The notes beneath the pieces were generated by a model, which was not told where the DNA came from, searched no databases, and was given only the letters and a program-made list of their open reading frames with translations. Shown here in pieces: positions 55,430 to 64,000 of a DNA stretch of 64,000 nt. Source of the DNA: Desulfovibrio inopinatus DSM 10711 (GTDB lineage: Bacteria > Desulfobacterota > Desulfovibrionia > Desulfovibrionales > Desulfovibrionaceae); NCBI RefSeq assembly GCF_000429305.1, contig NZ_AUBP01000017.1, positions 62,001 to 126,000 of the forward strand, given 5' to 3'. Position numbers and translations under genes: made by a program. Numbering within the stretch: the stretch's first letter is position 1; the number at the start of each line of letters is the position of its first letter.

Positions 55430-56212
55430 TTACGGTATTGCCCAACCTTCACCGTTGGGACCGCAGGTCATGACCTCGGCTCCCGAAGCGGTAATGGCAA
55501 TGGTATGCTCGAAATGGGCCGACGGCTTTTTGTCGGCGGTGACAATGGTCCAGTGATCGGCCAGTGTTTTGATGGATTTCACACCGACATTGATCATGGG
55601 TTCTACGGCCAGGACCATGCCTTGTTTGAGCCGAAAATCGGGTAGGCTAATGGCCCAATAGTTCGGCACCTGAGGACGTTCCCACATATCACGGCCAATA
55701 CCGTGACCAATCAAGTCTTCTACAACAGAAAAACCCGCGTTACGGGCAAATTTCGCCATTTTTTTGGCGATCTTGCTCCATTTGACATCAGGTTTCATTT
55801 CCTTGATAGCGAGACGAAGACAACCCTCTGTGATGTCGATCAAGCGCTGTTTTTCTTCGTTTATGGTGCCCACTGGCAGCGTTTGTGCGCAGTCGGCGCA
55901 CCATCCGTCGAGTTTGAGGCCGATATCAACCCCGACGATGTCTCCGTCCTGTAATACACGGTCGCCGGGAATGCCGTGAACAACTTCTTCGTTGACAGAA
56001 ATGCACGTTGCCGCAGGATAGGGGTATTTTCCTGGGACGCCTTTGAAGAGAGCCAAAGCTCCGTTTTTGGCAATAAATTCATCAACGGCCGCGTCAATGG
56101 CCGCCGTGGTCACGCCAGGCGCAACCATATCGACGACGATTTGATGGGTCTGCCAAAGAAGCAGCCCAGATTTACGCATGGCCTCAATTTCCGCTTTTGT
56201 TTTTTTTGTCAT
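55430..56212 (-). CDS. map: Type I methionine aminopeptidase
   Basis: 260 residues. Removes the N-terminal Met of new proteins. The dimetal-site residues of the pita-bread fold are present: two Asp in VGVDIGLKLDGWCADCAQT, His in LIGHGIGRDMWERPQVPNY, Glu in AVEPMINVG and Glu in HFEHTIAIT. The ATG at 56212 is preceded by GAGGGA and fits the family start; the ORF can extend 19 codons upstream without support. No ribosomal operon gene is adjacent, unlike the common adk-map arrangement. Confidence 0.95.
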   Translation of the reverse strand: MTKKTKAEIEAMRKSGLLLWQTHQIVVDMVAPGVTTAAIDAAVDEFIAKNGALALFKGVPGKYPYPAATCISVNEEVVHGIPGDRVLQDGDIVGVDIGLKLDGWCADCAQTLPVGTINEEKQRLIDITEGCLRLAIKEMKPDVKWSKIAKKMAKFARNAGFSVVEDLIGHGIGRDMWERPQVPNYWAISLPDFRLKQGMVLAVEPMINVGVKSIKTLADHWTIVTADKKPSAHFEHTIAITASGAEVMTCGPNGEGWAIP

Positions 56213-56349
56213 GCCGTCTCCCTCTATGGTGAAGCCCTTTTTTTGGGGCAATACAGCACGGCTTGTCAATCCAATTAGCCGGTTTGCCCGTTGAGTTTTG
56301 TTTTGACAATGGTGGTCGAAACCTGATTATGAATTTCTCACGTCGAAGT

Positions 56350-56390
56350 TGACGCTTTCGCGTCACCGTTCGGTATGTGGTACTGAACGG
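56350..56390 (+). promoter_or_regulatory. Two adjacent inverted repeats before the ABM monooxygenase
   Basis: TGACGC-TTTC-GCGTCA (56350-56365) is followed directly by a ten-base arm pair CCGTTCGGTA (56366-56375) and TACTGAACGG (56381-56390), matching with one G-T pair. They lie 30-70 bases before the ATG and upstream of a weak TTGACG. They may be an operator pair or mRNA leader stem-loops. Confidence 0.4.
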
Positions 56391-56419
56391 ACAAACCATG
56401 AAAACGAATAGGGGGATTC

Positions 56420-56713
56420 ATGTTTGCCGTAGTTGCCAAAGTGAAGTCGAAACCCGAACATCGTCAAGCTGTTATCGATGCCTTGATTGGCGACGGAAAA
56501 GGCTCTGTAGAAAACGAAGCCGGCTGCGTTATGTTCCATGTCGTTCAAGACCATGAAGACAAAGATCTATTTCACCTGTTTGAAATTTACAAAGATGCTG
56601 AAGCGTTTGAAGTACACAAAAATGCTCCTCACTTTGTCAAATGCTTTGGAGAATTGGATGGTCTTCTTGTTGGTGGTCTTACCGTTGCAACAGCAGATAC
56701 GATTTTTCCATAG
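56420..56713 (+). CDS. ABM-family (quinol-monooxygenase-like) small protein
   Basis: 97 residues with the antibiotic biosynthesis monooxygenase fold: MFAVVAKVKSKPEHRQAVIDAL and GCVMFHVVQDHEDKDLFHLFEIYKDAEAFEVHKNAPHF (given in part). Members are dimeric ferredoxin-like proteins that oxidise quinones or related molecules; activity here is unproven. GGGGG lies six to seven bases before the ATG. It is divergent from map and followed by a weak hairpin. Confidence 0.85.
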   Translation: MFAVVAKVKSKPEHRQAVIDALIGDGKGSVENEAGCVMFHVVQDHEDKDLFHLFEIYKDAEAFEVHKNAPHFVKCFGELDGLLVGGLTVATADTIFP

Positions 56714-56736
56714 AGTGATATTCCTATAATCTGACT

Positions 56737-56772
56737 GGAGGAAAATATCATTGTATGATGGTATTTTTCTCC
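56737..56772. terminator. Imperfect hairpin between the ABM and methyltransferase genes
   Basis: GGAG-GAAAATATCA (56737-56750) pairs with TGATGGTATTTTTCTCC (56756-56772) with small bulges, followed by A and T-rich sequence, between convergent genes. Possible weak terminator for both. Confidence 0.45.
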
Positions 56773-56886
56773 ATGTCCCTCTTGTCTTTTCCTCCCTTTG
56801 GAATTTGTCAGAATATTGAGAGTGTTTTTCTCGATACATTTATGGTGCGATATAAGGCCGCTGCTGAACGCATATAGTGGTATGAC

Positions 56887-57693
56887 TTACTGCGCTTTCG
56901 AAGAATCACTATGCGCGGATGCTCGGTGTGCAGAGAGAAGTGCGCGGGTTGTTCGTTGGGCGAGTGCAGACCGGCTTGCGAAATCGGGATGAAGACGCGA
57001 TTCCACACGCTGGAACGCCGTGGGGTCTTCGTCACGCTCTCGAATGGAGACTTCCCAGCCTGCCGTGTGGAAACGTGCGATATGATCATCAAGCCGTAAG
57101 CGTGGAAGATCGCCGGGATTGAGCCAGCGATTCCATATGCGTTGATTAAACGTGAGAAATTCATACGGATATTTGAAAAAGTGATCTCGATAATCGATTT
57201 GATGAAGGTGAATCGCCTCGGGAACGAGGAGTGGGTCCAGATCGGCAAGGAGACAATCGACATCGGTCACGTGTTCGAGAACCGAGTTCGAAACCACAAT
57301 ATCAATGCTTGTAGGAGAGATGCTTCCAAGATCGGACGTCCATCGTACCGTGGGTGCGCTGGAGAGGGATTGGCAGAACAGCGTGGCTTTGAGGCGGGTG
57401 TCCAGAGCGGGATTGAACGGCACATACGGTTCATACCCGATGACATTGCATCCTCTGCTGGCTGCCAACGCATATCCAACAGCCATGGTTTGTCCACAAC
57501 CAATTTCAAGTATGGTCTTTCCTTCAAGGGAGACACGGAGATCGTCAAGATGTTTGAGAAACAGGGAGGCAATGGATGCAGGATCGACGACGCCGACATT
57601 GGTTTGATAATATGGAATAAACCGTCCAATATGGCGTAATAAGGAATCCGAAAACACGAATCGCCGTGCTAGGCGCATGATAATATATTCCAT
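56887..57693 (-). CDS. SAM-dependent methyltransferase
   Basis: 268 residues with a class I Rossmann methyltransferase core: motif I ILEIGCGQTM at 61-70, later SIDIVVSNSVLEHVTDVDCLLADLDPLL near 125-150. The substrate is unknown; the C-terminal 100 residues (YPYEFLTFNQRIWNRWLNPGDLPRL) resemble those of methyltransferases acting on sugars or lipids. It follows the degenerate hybrid sensor with a 36-base gap on the same strand and may be its operon partner. Start uncertain (57693 or 57678); no strong ribosome site. Confidence 0.8.
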   Translation of the reverse strand: MEYIIMRLARRFVFSDSLLRHIGRFIPYYQTNVGVVDPASIASLFLKHLDDLRVSLEGKTILEIGCGQTMAVGYALAASRGCNVIGYEPYVPFNPALDTRLKATLFCQSLSSAPTVRWTSDLGSISPTSIDIVVSNSVLEHVTDVDCLLADLDPLLVPEAIHLHQIDYRDHFFKYPYEFLTFNQRIWNRWLNPGDLPRLRLDDHIARFHTAGWEVSIRERDEDPTAFQRVESRLHPDFASRSALAQRTTRALLSAHRASAHSDSSKAQ

Positions 57694-57729
57694 GTAACAT
57701 TGAATCCAGTTGCAGTTGCTATGATGGGA

Positions 57730-60246
57730 TTATGCTGACGTCGTACTGTCCGATTGTCGGACCCATCGGCGTAAACTGTCAAGAAGTTGGGTTTTTTTGA
57801 AGGGCTTGGCAATGAAATCTGTACATCCGGCATCTTTGCAGATGGTTCGAAACTGTTCAAAAGCGTGGGCGGTCAAGGCGATGATGGGTACGGCCGGCCG
57901 ATTGGTTTGGGCTTCGAATTGCCGAATGCGCCGTGTGGTTTCTGGGCCGTCCATGACAGGGATTTCAACATCCATGAGGACTGCGTCAAATGGGGTAGAC
58001 ATAAATTTGTCCAACGCTTCCTGCCCGTTGCGCGCGGTTTCGAGGATAACGTTCTCTTTCTCGAGATACAGGCGAAGCAAATGGAGGTTAGGCTCATTGT
58101 CATCAACGGCAAGAATACGCATAGCGGATTGTATGTCTATTTTGGGGTGGATAGGGGCCATGTGCTGAAATCGGGGAAGGGAAAGCGATATTACCGCCGT
58201 TATCCCCCCATCATCGTTCCGGAAAAAATGGAGTTTTCCACCGAGAGCTTTGACCAAGCGAGCCGTCTCTATTTGTACATGGGGACTCGTGTCAGGATTT
58301 GTCTCTTCGTGGGAGGGATCGAATGACGTCCGATGGAACATTGATTGCCCTTCTTCGGCTGCAATTTCGGTATTGCTTATTTTGAAGGTAACAGCATCGT
58401 CCCTGGAGAAATGGATAGGTATGGGAAGGGCAGAGACTTCAAGCCAGATTTGCCCCTGCTTTGCTTCTTTGGTCACATCGGTGAGCAAAGAGAGCAAAAT
58501 GTGTTTGATAGTGGTTGGATCACCTCGTCGATTCAGATCAAGTCCGGATTCAATATGATATACGAGGTGCAATCCTGCTTTTTCGAGTGTTGGCGATATG
58601 GCAACACGAAGTGAGGTGATCAGTTCCCCAAGATGGAAAGGGATGGGGGCGTCAACAATAGTGTCGGGTGTTTCCTGGAGAGGGTCGAATGCAGGGCGAT
58701 GTTTGTGCAGTGTGTGTTCATCTGTGTGGTCTGCAGTTGTACTTTGATGCGAATTCGTGCTGCTTTCCACATCAAGTGGCTCGTGCTTGGGGCGCTTGAT
58801 CGCTTTGAGAAAAGCGCGCAGCGGAGAATCGTGTGCTGTGTTGGACGGTGCTTCCGGTTTCATTGCAGACATATTGCCCGCATCGGTCTCTTTACGTTCT
58901 ACATTGGAACGGAGCGATGACGCCTCCGTGCTGTTTCCAGCTCCGAAAGGGGCCGCATCGAGCTTGATTGGAGGAACCGAATAAATGGATGAGGCAGTGG
59001 ACTCGATATGATGACGGGAAAGAGCAGCATGCATGCTTAATAACACGTTGGCAATACGACGTATTTCCGTCGATCCGCATTTGGAGAGTAATGTCATGCT
59101 GCGATGTTGTTCCTCGGACAACATACAATGTGTTTCGGCGAAGTTGGAAAGCGATCGAGCGAGTATGGAGAGAGGGCGTATGGCGTACATGAGAAGAATA
59201 AACAACATGAGGAAGATGGCGCTGAAAATAATAATCAGGATGAGTGTATTCCGTGTCGCCAATATTTGTCCTGGAGTGTGGAGGCTGTCCTCGGAAAGAG
59301 AGTAGGTAATGTACCAATCTAACGGGACAAAATGGCTGACGAAGGCGGATCGGTATCCTGTGGGAGCATTGGTGAAGAAGTAGGATGTTGGAAGTTGCAC
59401 CATCTCTGTTTGAGTGGCAGCCTTTTTGATTTTCTCCATCGCTTCCTGAGATATTGTCGCTCCTTGAGGAAGACTTGTCAGTCCTTCAGGCGTAGAGAGC
59501 GGAATAAGCACGCTTCCGTCTCCGCTGAAGAGAGTAAGTTGTCCGGCCAGATTCGCTTGGCTGCGCTTGAAGATACTTGTGAGTTGCATGACGACGGTAT
59601 CAACCTGGTGATTGACTTCGGATTCCGCTTTGTCCATGGGAGTAAAGCTTGTGATCGTCCATCCCCAATCCGGAAAGGCCGTTGAGAAGGTGAGGTATTT
59701 CAACATGAGTTTTGAGTGTGGCGACTGCATGTAGATGAGTGAGTAGAGATTCTCTTGACGAGTAAGGATACTATGAATTGTTCGAAATGCGTCGTTCCCA
59801 CGAATATCACGATATCCAGTCCATGACTTCCCGACAAACATCGGGTCGGGGTGATACAGACCAACGAGTTTTTCATCTATAATGGAAAGCTGAGGTCCGG
59901 TACTGTTCTTTTTGATCCAGTCGAGTGCCTTTTCTTTCGCCTGGTTGTCTGTGAGTTCTCCGGCTGCGGCTAACGAATGGAAGACACGGAGCGCTGCAAG
60001 GATGAGAGCGTTGTTGTCGAAGAGCAAGGCGCGTTGTTTTTTTACGAGTTCGACTTCATAATTGACGAGCCGGTTGAATTGATCCTGAATGCTGAGACTG
60101 ACAAGGTCCAACGCTGTCCTGGCATTCGCTTCACGTTGATTGAAAGAGAGACGTTCAATATTTGTTTTTGTAATGATGACAACCGCAAGTATGACGCAGG
60201 TAAAAGCGATAACAAGTGAAGTAAGAACTTTGATGGGCATGGACAT
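57730..60246 (-). CDS. Hybrid sensor with degenerate kinase core and intact receiver
   Basis: 838 residues. N-terminal helix (8-28), a double-Cache-type sensory domain in the periplasm (about 35-330, WTGYRDIRGNDAFRTIHSILTRQ and LTFSTAFPDWGWTITSF), second helix (335-358) and a HAMP-like stretch. A long low-complexity linker (410-530) follows. The ATPase-like region (535-700) begins FHLGELITSLRVAISPTLEKAGL but lacks the H-box histidine, the N-box Asn (SLLTDVTKEAK) and the G1/G2 glycines. The receiver (709-838) is intact: DD at 715-716, D759, T792 and K814. It may act as a phospho-receiver or allosteric relay. The ABC-type binding protein just upstream is the likely input. Confidence 0.8.
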   Translation of the reverse strand: MSMPIKVLTSLVIAFTCVILAVVIITKTNIERLSFNQREANARTALDLVSLSIQDQFNRLVNYEVELVKKQRALLFDNNALILAALRVFHSLAAAGELTDNQAKEKALDWIKKNSTGPQLSIIDEKLVGLYHPDPMFVGKSWTGYRDIRGNDAFRTIHSILTRQENLYSLIYMQSPHSKLMLKYLTFSTAFPDWGWTITSFTPMDKAESEVNHQVDTVVMQLTSIFKRSQANLAGQLTLFSGDGSVLIPLSTPEGLTSLPQGATISQEAMEKIKKAATQTEMVQLPTSYFFTNAPTGYRSAFVSHFVPLDWYITYSLSEDSLHTPGQILATRNTLILIIIFSAIFLMLFILLMYAIRPLSILARSLSNFAETHCMLSEEQHRSMTLLSKCGSTEIRRIANVLLSMHAALSRHHIESTASSIYSVPPIKLDAAPFGAGNSTEASSLRSNVERKETDAGNMSAMKPEAPSNTAHDSPLRAFLKAIKRPKHEPLDVESSTNSHQSTTADHTDEHTLHKHRPAFDPLQETPDTIVDAPIPFHLGELITSLRVAISPTLEKAGLHLVYHIESGLDLNRRGDPTTIKHILLSLLTDVTKEAKQGQIWLEVSALPIPIHFSRDDAVTFKISNTEIAAEEGQSMFHRTSFDPSHEETNPDTSPHVQIETARLVKALGGKLHFFRNDDGGITAVISLSLPRFQHMAPIHPKIDIQSAMRILAVDDNEPNLHLLRLYLEKENVILETARNGQEALDKFMSTPFDAVLMDVEIPVMDGPETTRRIRQFEAQTNRPAVPIIALTAHAFEQFRTICKDAGCTDFIAKPFKKTQLLDSLRRWVRQSDSTTSA

Positions 60247-60275
60247 GGGGATGTCTTATTGTCGTATTATTAGAG

Positions 60276-61499
60276 TTAAAAATCTGGTGGATATCGCTCC
60301 ACAACACCTTCGTCTTGCTCGATGGCTTCGTATATTTCATCTGTTTCGCTTAAGACATCAAGAGGAATATGGAATCCGATGCGTTTGGCGGTCTCGATAT
60401 TGACGCTGAGTTTATACGGGTCTTCGAGAAGCTGTACCAAGTCTCGTGGTTTGGCTCCATTAAAAATATTTGCGATGGTTCGCGCGTAAAAGTCGCTGGT
60501 AAAAGAAAGATCGGGAGCGGTCATAGAAAGGAGTGCCCCGTGTGCGACTTCGTATTGGGTCCCCATAGAGAACACCGGTATGTTGTATTGAAAAAATGGA
60601 GTCAAAAGGGTGTTGATATTTTGGGTTGTGACTCCACGATGTGTTGTCAGATAAAACGCGTCGACATTGGGGGAGAGTAATTGATGACAGTGGAGTACCG
60701 CTCGTCGTGCGGTTTCGTCATCAACCTCAGAAGCCGGCGCAAGACAGGGAACAAGAGTGAATTCGAGTTGGTCGGTCAACGGTTCGATTTGATCGAGTCC
60801 GGCGTAACTTCGGCCTTCGGGTGAATCTTCGTAGACAATGCCCAGTCGTTTGAAGGGAAAAATTCTGTGGAAGAGTTTGACTTGTCTCGCATAACGCGTC
60901 GGATCGATACGTGCATGAACATGATCATAACCAGAGTCTCCAACGCTCTTGATGATGCCGGTGTCGAGGGCGTTGGAACAGGATGCAACGATAACTGGGG
61001 TGTGATGTTCATTGTTTGCCAGGTCAAGTCCGGCCCATGTTCCCATGGCAATAATGAGGTCAATGTCTTTTGCGTTGGCGAGCCTGTCTATGGCGTTGCG
61101 TTTGCACTCGTGGCGAAGGGTGTTATCCCACTTCGCATCCCAAAATGCATCGGGAGCAAACGTGATGAAGCGCGAAGATGTCGCTTCACTCAGACAGCGC
61201 CAAGCCTGTTCTCCCGATATGCCGTCTGTGAAACAGATATCCGGTATATTGTTTATCCAACCATATTTTTTCAGGCCTGAGACGATGGCTTCCAAAACCG
61301 GAACATAGTTTTTGTAGTCGCCTCCCTGGAAGTACCCAATACGCCACAATGAACCATCAGGTTTGGCTCGCGGTGTCGTGGAGATGGTCTGCGCCGTTTC
61401 TTTTTGCGTATTGGATTTCGCTATTGTGTTGCTTGCCGCCATAAGCATAATAAAAAGAATCCAATAGCAGCATAACCCAAAAAAACGGGGGACAGACAT
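60276..61499 (-). CDS. ABC-type periplasmic binding protein (ABC_sub_bind family)
   Basis: 407 residues with a Sec signal (residues 8-28) and the PF04392-type fold: YFQGGDYKNYVPVLEAIVSGLKKYGW, DIDLIIAMGTWAGLDLAN, KRLGIVYEDSPEGRSYAGLDQI and VDAFYLTTHRG. The ligand is unknown. No ABC permease or ATPase is adjacent, so it probably serves sensing by the next gene (29-base gap) rather than transport. The ATG at 61499 has GGAG six bases upstream; the upstream frame to 61598 lacks support. Confidence 0.87.
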   Translation of the reverse strand: MSVPRFFGLCCYWILFIMLMAASNTIAKSNTQKETAQTISTTPRAKPDGSLWRIGYFQGGDYKNYVPVLEAIVSGLKKYGWINNIPDICFTDGISGEQAWRCLSEATSSRFITFAPDAFWDAKWDNTLRHECKRNAIDRLANAKDIDLIIAMGTWAGLDLANNEHHTPVIVASCSNALDTGIIKSVGDSGYDHVHARIDPTRYARQVKLFHRIFPFKRLGIVYEDSPEGRSYAGLDQIEPLTDQLEFTLVPCLAPASEVDDETARRAVLHCHQLLSPNVDAFYLTTHRGVTTQNINTLLTPFFQYNIPVFSMGTQYEVAHGALLSMTAPDLSFTSDFYARTIANIFNGAKPRDLVQLLEDPYKLSVNIETAKRIGFHIPLDVLSETDEIYEAIEQDEGVVERYPPDF

Positions 61500-61683
61500 T
61501 CGGTCTCCGAAGCATGTTGACGTTGTCATGCAAAATAATGGAAGGCCTTGCGCTGCAAGGTGTAGACTTAGCGCAGCAACCGTCCGATGACGGTACATGA
61601 AAACATTTCAGATTTCCATGGCTCTTGAAGAGCCGAAACCCAAGTGTTTCACCATCGTATTTCTCGATTGGAGCAACGGTGGA

Positions 61684-62940
61684 TTAGTCAAAATCGGCGA
61701 GCAATGTTCCAATATGGACCTGGCCAAAAAGCGTGACCGAGGAATATTGATTGCGGATACGCCATAACGCTTGTTGCAGATGATTTGATGCAATACCGTT
61801 GCGTATGGCGGTGTAGGCCTCAAGGAACGCGGAGAGACTGTCTGCCACTTTGAGGAGCGCGCCATCTTTGGGATCGAAATCGTCGCTGTTGTAATCGGAT
61901 TGGAGCTGTTCGGGGTCGATCTTGCGTGTATGCCGGTCCATGATGATGGTTTCAAAGAATTCCGATCCCACAGCTAAGCCGAGAAAATAGGAGAGGCGAT
62001 CGGCAAGGCTGACGTAGCCGGCCTGACGCAAAGGTGTGAGAATACGACGGTCGAGTTCGCTGTTTTCATATTCCTTGATTAAGTCACCAATACGTTGGAC
62101 CGACTTTTTGACAGGGGAAATAATGTCACGAGTCAACAACTCCGGCAGATCATGGAACAGACCGGCAAAAAAGTTATTCTGTCGACGTGCTGAGCAGGCA
62201 TCGACCGAGAGGCTGAGAAAATAGGCGTAACACGCCATAATGAACAAATGTCCCAAGACGGATGTTTCCGGAATGCGTGGTGTTTGAGACCATCGCGTCT
62301 GGAAGCGCAGTTGCCCACAAATTTGAGCGAAGTGCCCTAGCGGTGTTTTTTTCTCGCCGAATAATCCACTGATGAGTTGTGGCACTCCGCGTAAATCCAC
62401 CGCTTTTTCCAAACCCTGTCGAAACGACGTTTCGATGTCGATAAGTTCATCATCCCAGGGGTTGGCTGGTTTGATGAGTTGATGTTCCCAACCGCTTGCG
62501 TAGACATGAGCGGCATCAAGAATCCGTCTGGCCGGTTCGTCCGCCTCGGGGACCGCCAAATATTCGCACAGTCTCGACCAGAATGCTTCGCCCATGGAAC
62601 GAACGCGCGGTTCGAGTTCGGCAAGAACCCAATCGGTCAATTGGCGGTAATGCGCAGGGTTGGCCCGGATTTGATAGAATATTGGTGGCTTGATGTCCGT
62701 GATGACCAAACGATATAGATATTCAAAAATTCCACCCTCCACGATACGATTTCCCAGTGCAAGCCGATCTTCAGGCGGCATGGAACGGCTGTTTTCATGG
62801 AACAGCATCCACGCAACCATCATTTTATGGGCCTGCTTGTCGATTTCTGTGAGTGTCATTGTGCGATGCTTGTCATTCCAGCGTTGCATGTACGCTCCGG
62901 AAAAGACGAGCTGAAGAAGGCTCTTACGGACAATAGGCAT
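61684..62940 (-). CDS. HD-domain protein, YfbR-like nucleotidase relative
   Basis: 418 residues. The HD domain (about residues 230-350) has a leading His in GHLFIMACYAYFLSLS, the HD pair in FFAGLFHDLPELLTRDIISP and a later Asp, giving the metal-binding site of the phosphohydrolase superfamily; the motif order resembles HD_3/YfbR-type 5'-nucleotidases. The N-terminal 220 residues are helical and unassigned. AGGAAA precedes the ATG. Confidence 0.82.
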   Translation of the reverse strand: MPIVRKSLLQLVFSGAYMQRWNDKHRTMTLTEIDKQAHKMMVAWMLFHENSRSMPPEDRLALGNRIVEGGIFEYLYRLVITDIKPPIFYQIRANPAHYRQLTDWVLAELEPRVRSMGEAFWSRLCEYLAVPEADEPARRILDAAHVYASGWEHQLIKPANPWDDELIDIETSFRQGLEKAVDLRGVPQLISGLFGEKKTPLGHFAQICGQLRFQTRWSQTPRIPETSVLGHLFIMACYAYFLSLSVDACSARRQNNFFAGLFHDLPELLTRDIISPVKKSVQRIGDLIKEYENSELDRRILTPLRQAGYVSLADRLSYFLGLAVGSEFFETIIMDRHTRKIDPEQLQSDYNSDDFDPKDGALLKVADSLSAFLEAYTAIRNGIASNHLQQALWRIRNQYSSVTLFGQVHIGTLLADFD

Positions 62941-63059
62941 GGGATTTCCTGTTTTGGTGCGGTCGATTGTTGATGTTTTTGGTTCATACGAGTAATATAA
63001 AAAATCTTAGCTTGTGAACACTGAAAGAACAAGAAGATGGAAAAAAAGTAGGATTGGAC

Positions 63060-63089
63060 TTGACAGTCTTACTCATATACGGCTATGGA
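63060..63089 (+). promoter_or_regulatory. Possible promoter of rplM
   Basis: TTGACA (63060-63065) with TATGGA (63084-63089) at an 18-base spacer, 35 bases before the rplM ATG. The -10 is weak, and the region upstream is A+T-rich. A leader autoregulation site for L13 was looked for but none is clear. Confidence 0.35.
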
Positions 63090-63123
63090 ATCCGTCTTTC
63101 GAGTCAACCGCATGGAGCAGATG

Positions 63124-63552
63124 ATGAAAACATATTCTCCCAAGATCGCCGAGCGCGACCGCGAATGGATCGTAGTCGACGCCAAAGATAAAGTCCTCGG
63201 TCGCCTGGCTTCGGAAATCGCTTTCCGACTGATGGGCAAGCATAAACCTGAATACGCCCCTCATATGGATATGGGCGACTTCGTGGTCGTGCTCAACGCC
63301 GAAAAGATCAAAGTAACCGGCCGCAAAATGGACACGAAGATGTACTACCGGCATTCCGGATATATTGGCGGCCTGACAGGCAACACCCTGCGTGAAGTCC
63401 TGGATAAAAAACCTTCTGATGTCATTTACAAGGCCGTTCGCGGGATGCTTCCCAAGAACCGTATCGGTCGGGCCATGCTCAAGAAGCTCAAGGTTTATGC
63501 CGGTGAAGCTCACCCCCATGAAGCCCAGCAGCCTCAGCCCGTGGAACTGTAA
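63124..63552 (+). CDS. rplM: 50S ribosomal protein L13
   Basis: 142 residues, full family length: [21 protein letters not shown] near 14-34, [65 protein letters not shown] (described in part) and [16 protein letters not shown]. Binds 23S rRNA early in large-subunit assembly. ATGs at 63121 and 63124 both exist; GGAG is three and six bases away, so 63124 is preferred. It precedes rpsI, the usual operon order. Confidence 0.97.
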   Translation: MKTYSPKIAERDREWIVVDAKDKVLGRLASEIAFRLMGKHKPEYAPHMDMGDFVVVLNAEKIKVTGRKMDTKMYYRHSGYIGGLTGNTLREVLDKKPSDVIYKAVRGMLPKNRIGRAMLKKLKVYAGEAHPHEAQQPQPVEL

Positions 63553-63573
63553 GTTCATTTTTGGAGAAACCCC

Positions 63574-63966
63574 ATGAACGAAGATTTTTACTACGGAACC
63601 GGCAGAAGAAAACGTGCCGTGGCCCGAACCCGCATTTATAAAGGCAACGGACAGATTTTCGTCAACAAACGCCCGTACGAAGAGTACTTTCCTCTTCCCA
63701 CGTTGCAGGGTGTTGTCCGTCAGGCTCTGAACCTGACGAAGACTTTGGGCAAAGTTGATGTCAAGGTGACGGTCGACGGTGGCGGTATTTCCGGTCAGGC
63801 AGAAGCCATTCGCCACGGAATTTCCCGTGCGCTGATTGAACTTGATCCTGAACTGCGCCCCTCCTTGAAGAAAGCCGGTCTCCTCACTCGTGATGCCCGC
63901 GAAAAAGAACGCAAAAAATATGGTCTGCGTGGCGCTCGCGCTCGCTTCCAGTATTCGAAACGTTAA
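63574..63966 (+). CDS. rpsI: 30S ribosomal protein S9
   Basis: 130 residues with the S9 hallmarks: [47 protein letters not shown] and the basic tail [16 protein letters not shown] ending in the universally conserved SKR that reaches the ribosomal P site. GGAGA lies near the ATG. It follows rplM by 21 bases in the conserved rplM-rpsI operon. Confidence 0.98.
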   Translation: MNEDFYYGTGRRKRAVARTRIYKGNGQIFVNKRPYEEYFPLPTLQGVVRQALNLTKTLGKVDVKVTVDGGGISGQAEAIRHGISRALIELDPELRPSLKKAGLLTRDAREKERKKYGLRGARARFQYSKR

Positions 63967-64000
63967 TCGCCTGGCGATCTCGTCGCTTATATTTCAAAGC

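Noticed and set aside
63966-64000. Terminator after rpsI
   Set aside because: Only 34 bases remain and no stem with T-run is visible.

Overview
The window looks like chromosomal DNA of a Desulfovibrio-like sulfate-reducing deltaproteobacterium. That placement is inferred from gene style (a GAK-system CofD-like protein, several c-di-GMP/PilZ proteins, a short T6SS locus, a Tat-exported superoxide dismutase, an N4-gp56-type prophage capsid); there is no rRNA or other decisive marker. About 45 protein-coding genes are supported. No tRNA, rRNA, CRISPR array, transposase or integrase was recognised.

Layout. 1-9.2 kb holds core and signalling genes: a response regulator cut by the left edge, chorismate synthase aroC, a membrane GGDEF protein, a HlyD-type adaptor, a small secreted protein, an overlapping DUF2157/DUF4401/GDYXXLXY operon and an Mrr-like restriction endonuclease. 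9.3-15.6 kb (minus strand) is a T6SS membrane-complex/baseplate block in the order tssJ-tssK-tssL-tssM, without sheath, Hcp, VgrG or ClpV genes in view. Divergent from it, 15.9-33.6 kb (plus strand) is one nearly gapless phage operon: Mor-like activator, terminase small and large subunits, portal, small proteins, tail fibre, DNA adenine methylase, scaffold, N4-gp56-type major capsid protein, adaptor-like proteins, beta-helix tailspike, large tail protein, holin-like protein, GH108 muramidase and a probable ejection protein, closed by a strong bidirectional terminator. It encodes what looks like a complete short-tailed particle but no integrase, repressor or replication gene.

33.6-36.3 kb (minus) holds a secreted protein and a beta-helix protein. 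36.7-42.6 kb (plus) holds a two-domain flavodoxin-like reductase, a DUF2141 protein, a gene-poor stretch with a possible decayed gene, an isolated GAK-system CofD-like protein, a YcgR-like PilZ protein and an EAL-HDOD protein. 42.7-47.1 kb carries putA with an Lrp-type regulator, and the Tat-exported superoxide dismutase. 47.4-50 kb carries a large unrecognised protein and a PilZ protein with a receiver-like N-terminus. 50-57.7 kb has membrane and GT2-GtrA glycosyltransferases, a DMT exporter, a small membrane protein, methionine aminopeptidase, an ABM monooxygenase and a methyltransferase. 57.7-62.9 kb has a sensor protein with a degenerate kinase core and an intact receiver, next to an ABC-type binding protein, and an HD-domain protein. 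The window ends with rplM-rpsI.

Most notable are the integrase-free particle operon under a Mor-like regulator beside the partial T6SS block, and the binding-protein/pseudokinase-receiver pair at 57.7-61.5 kb.
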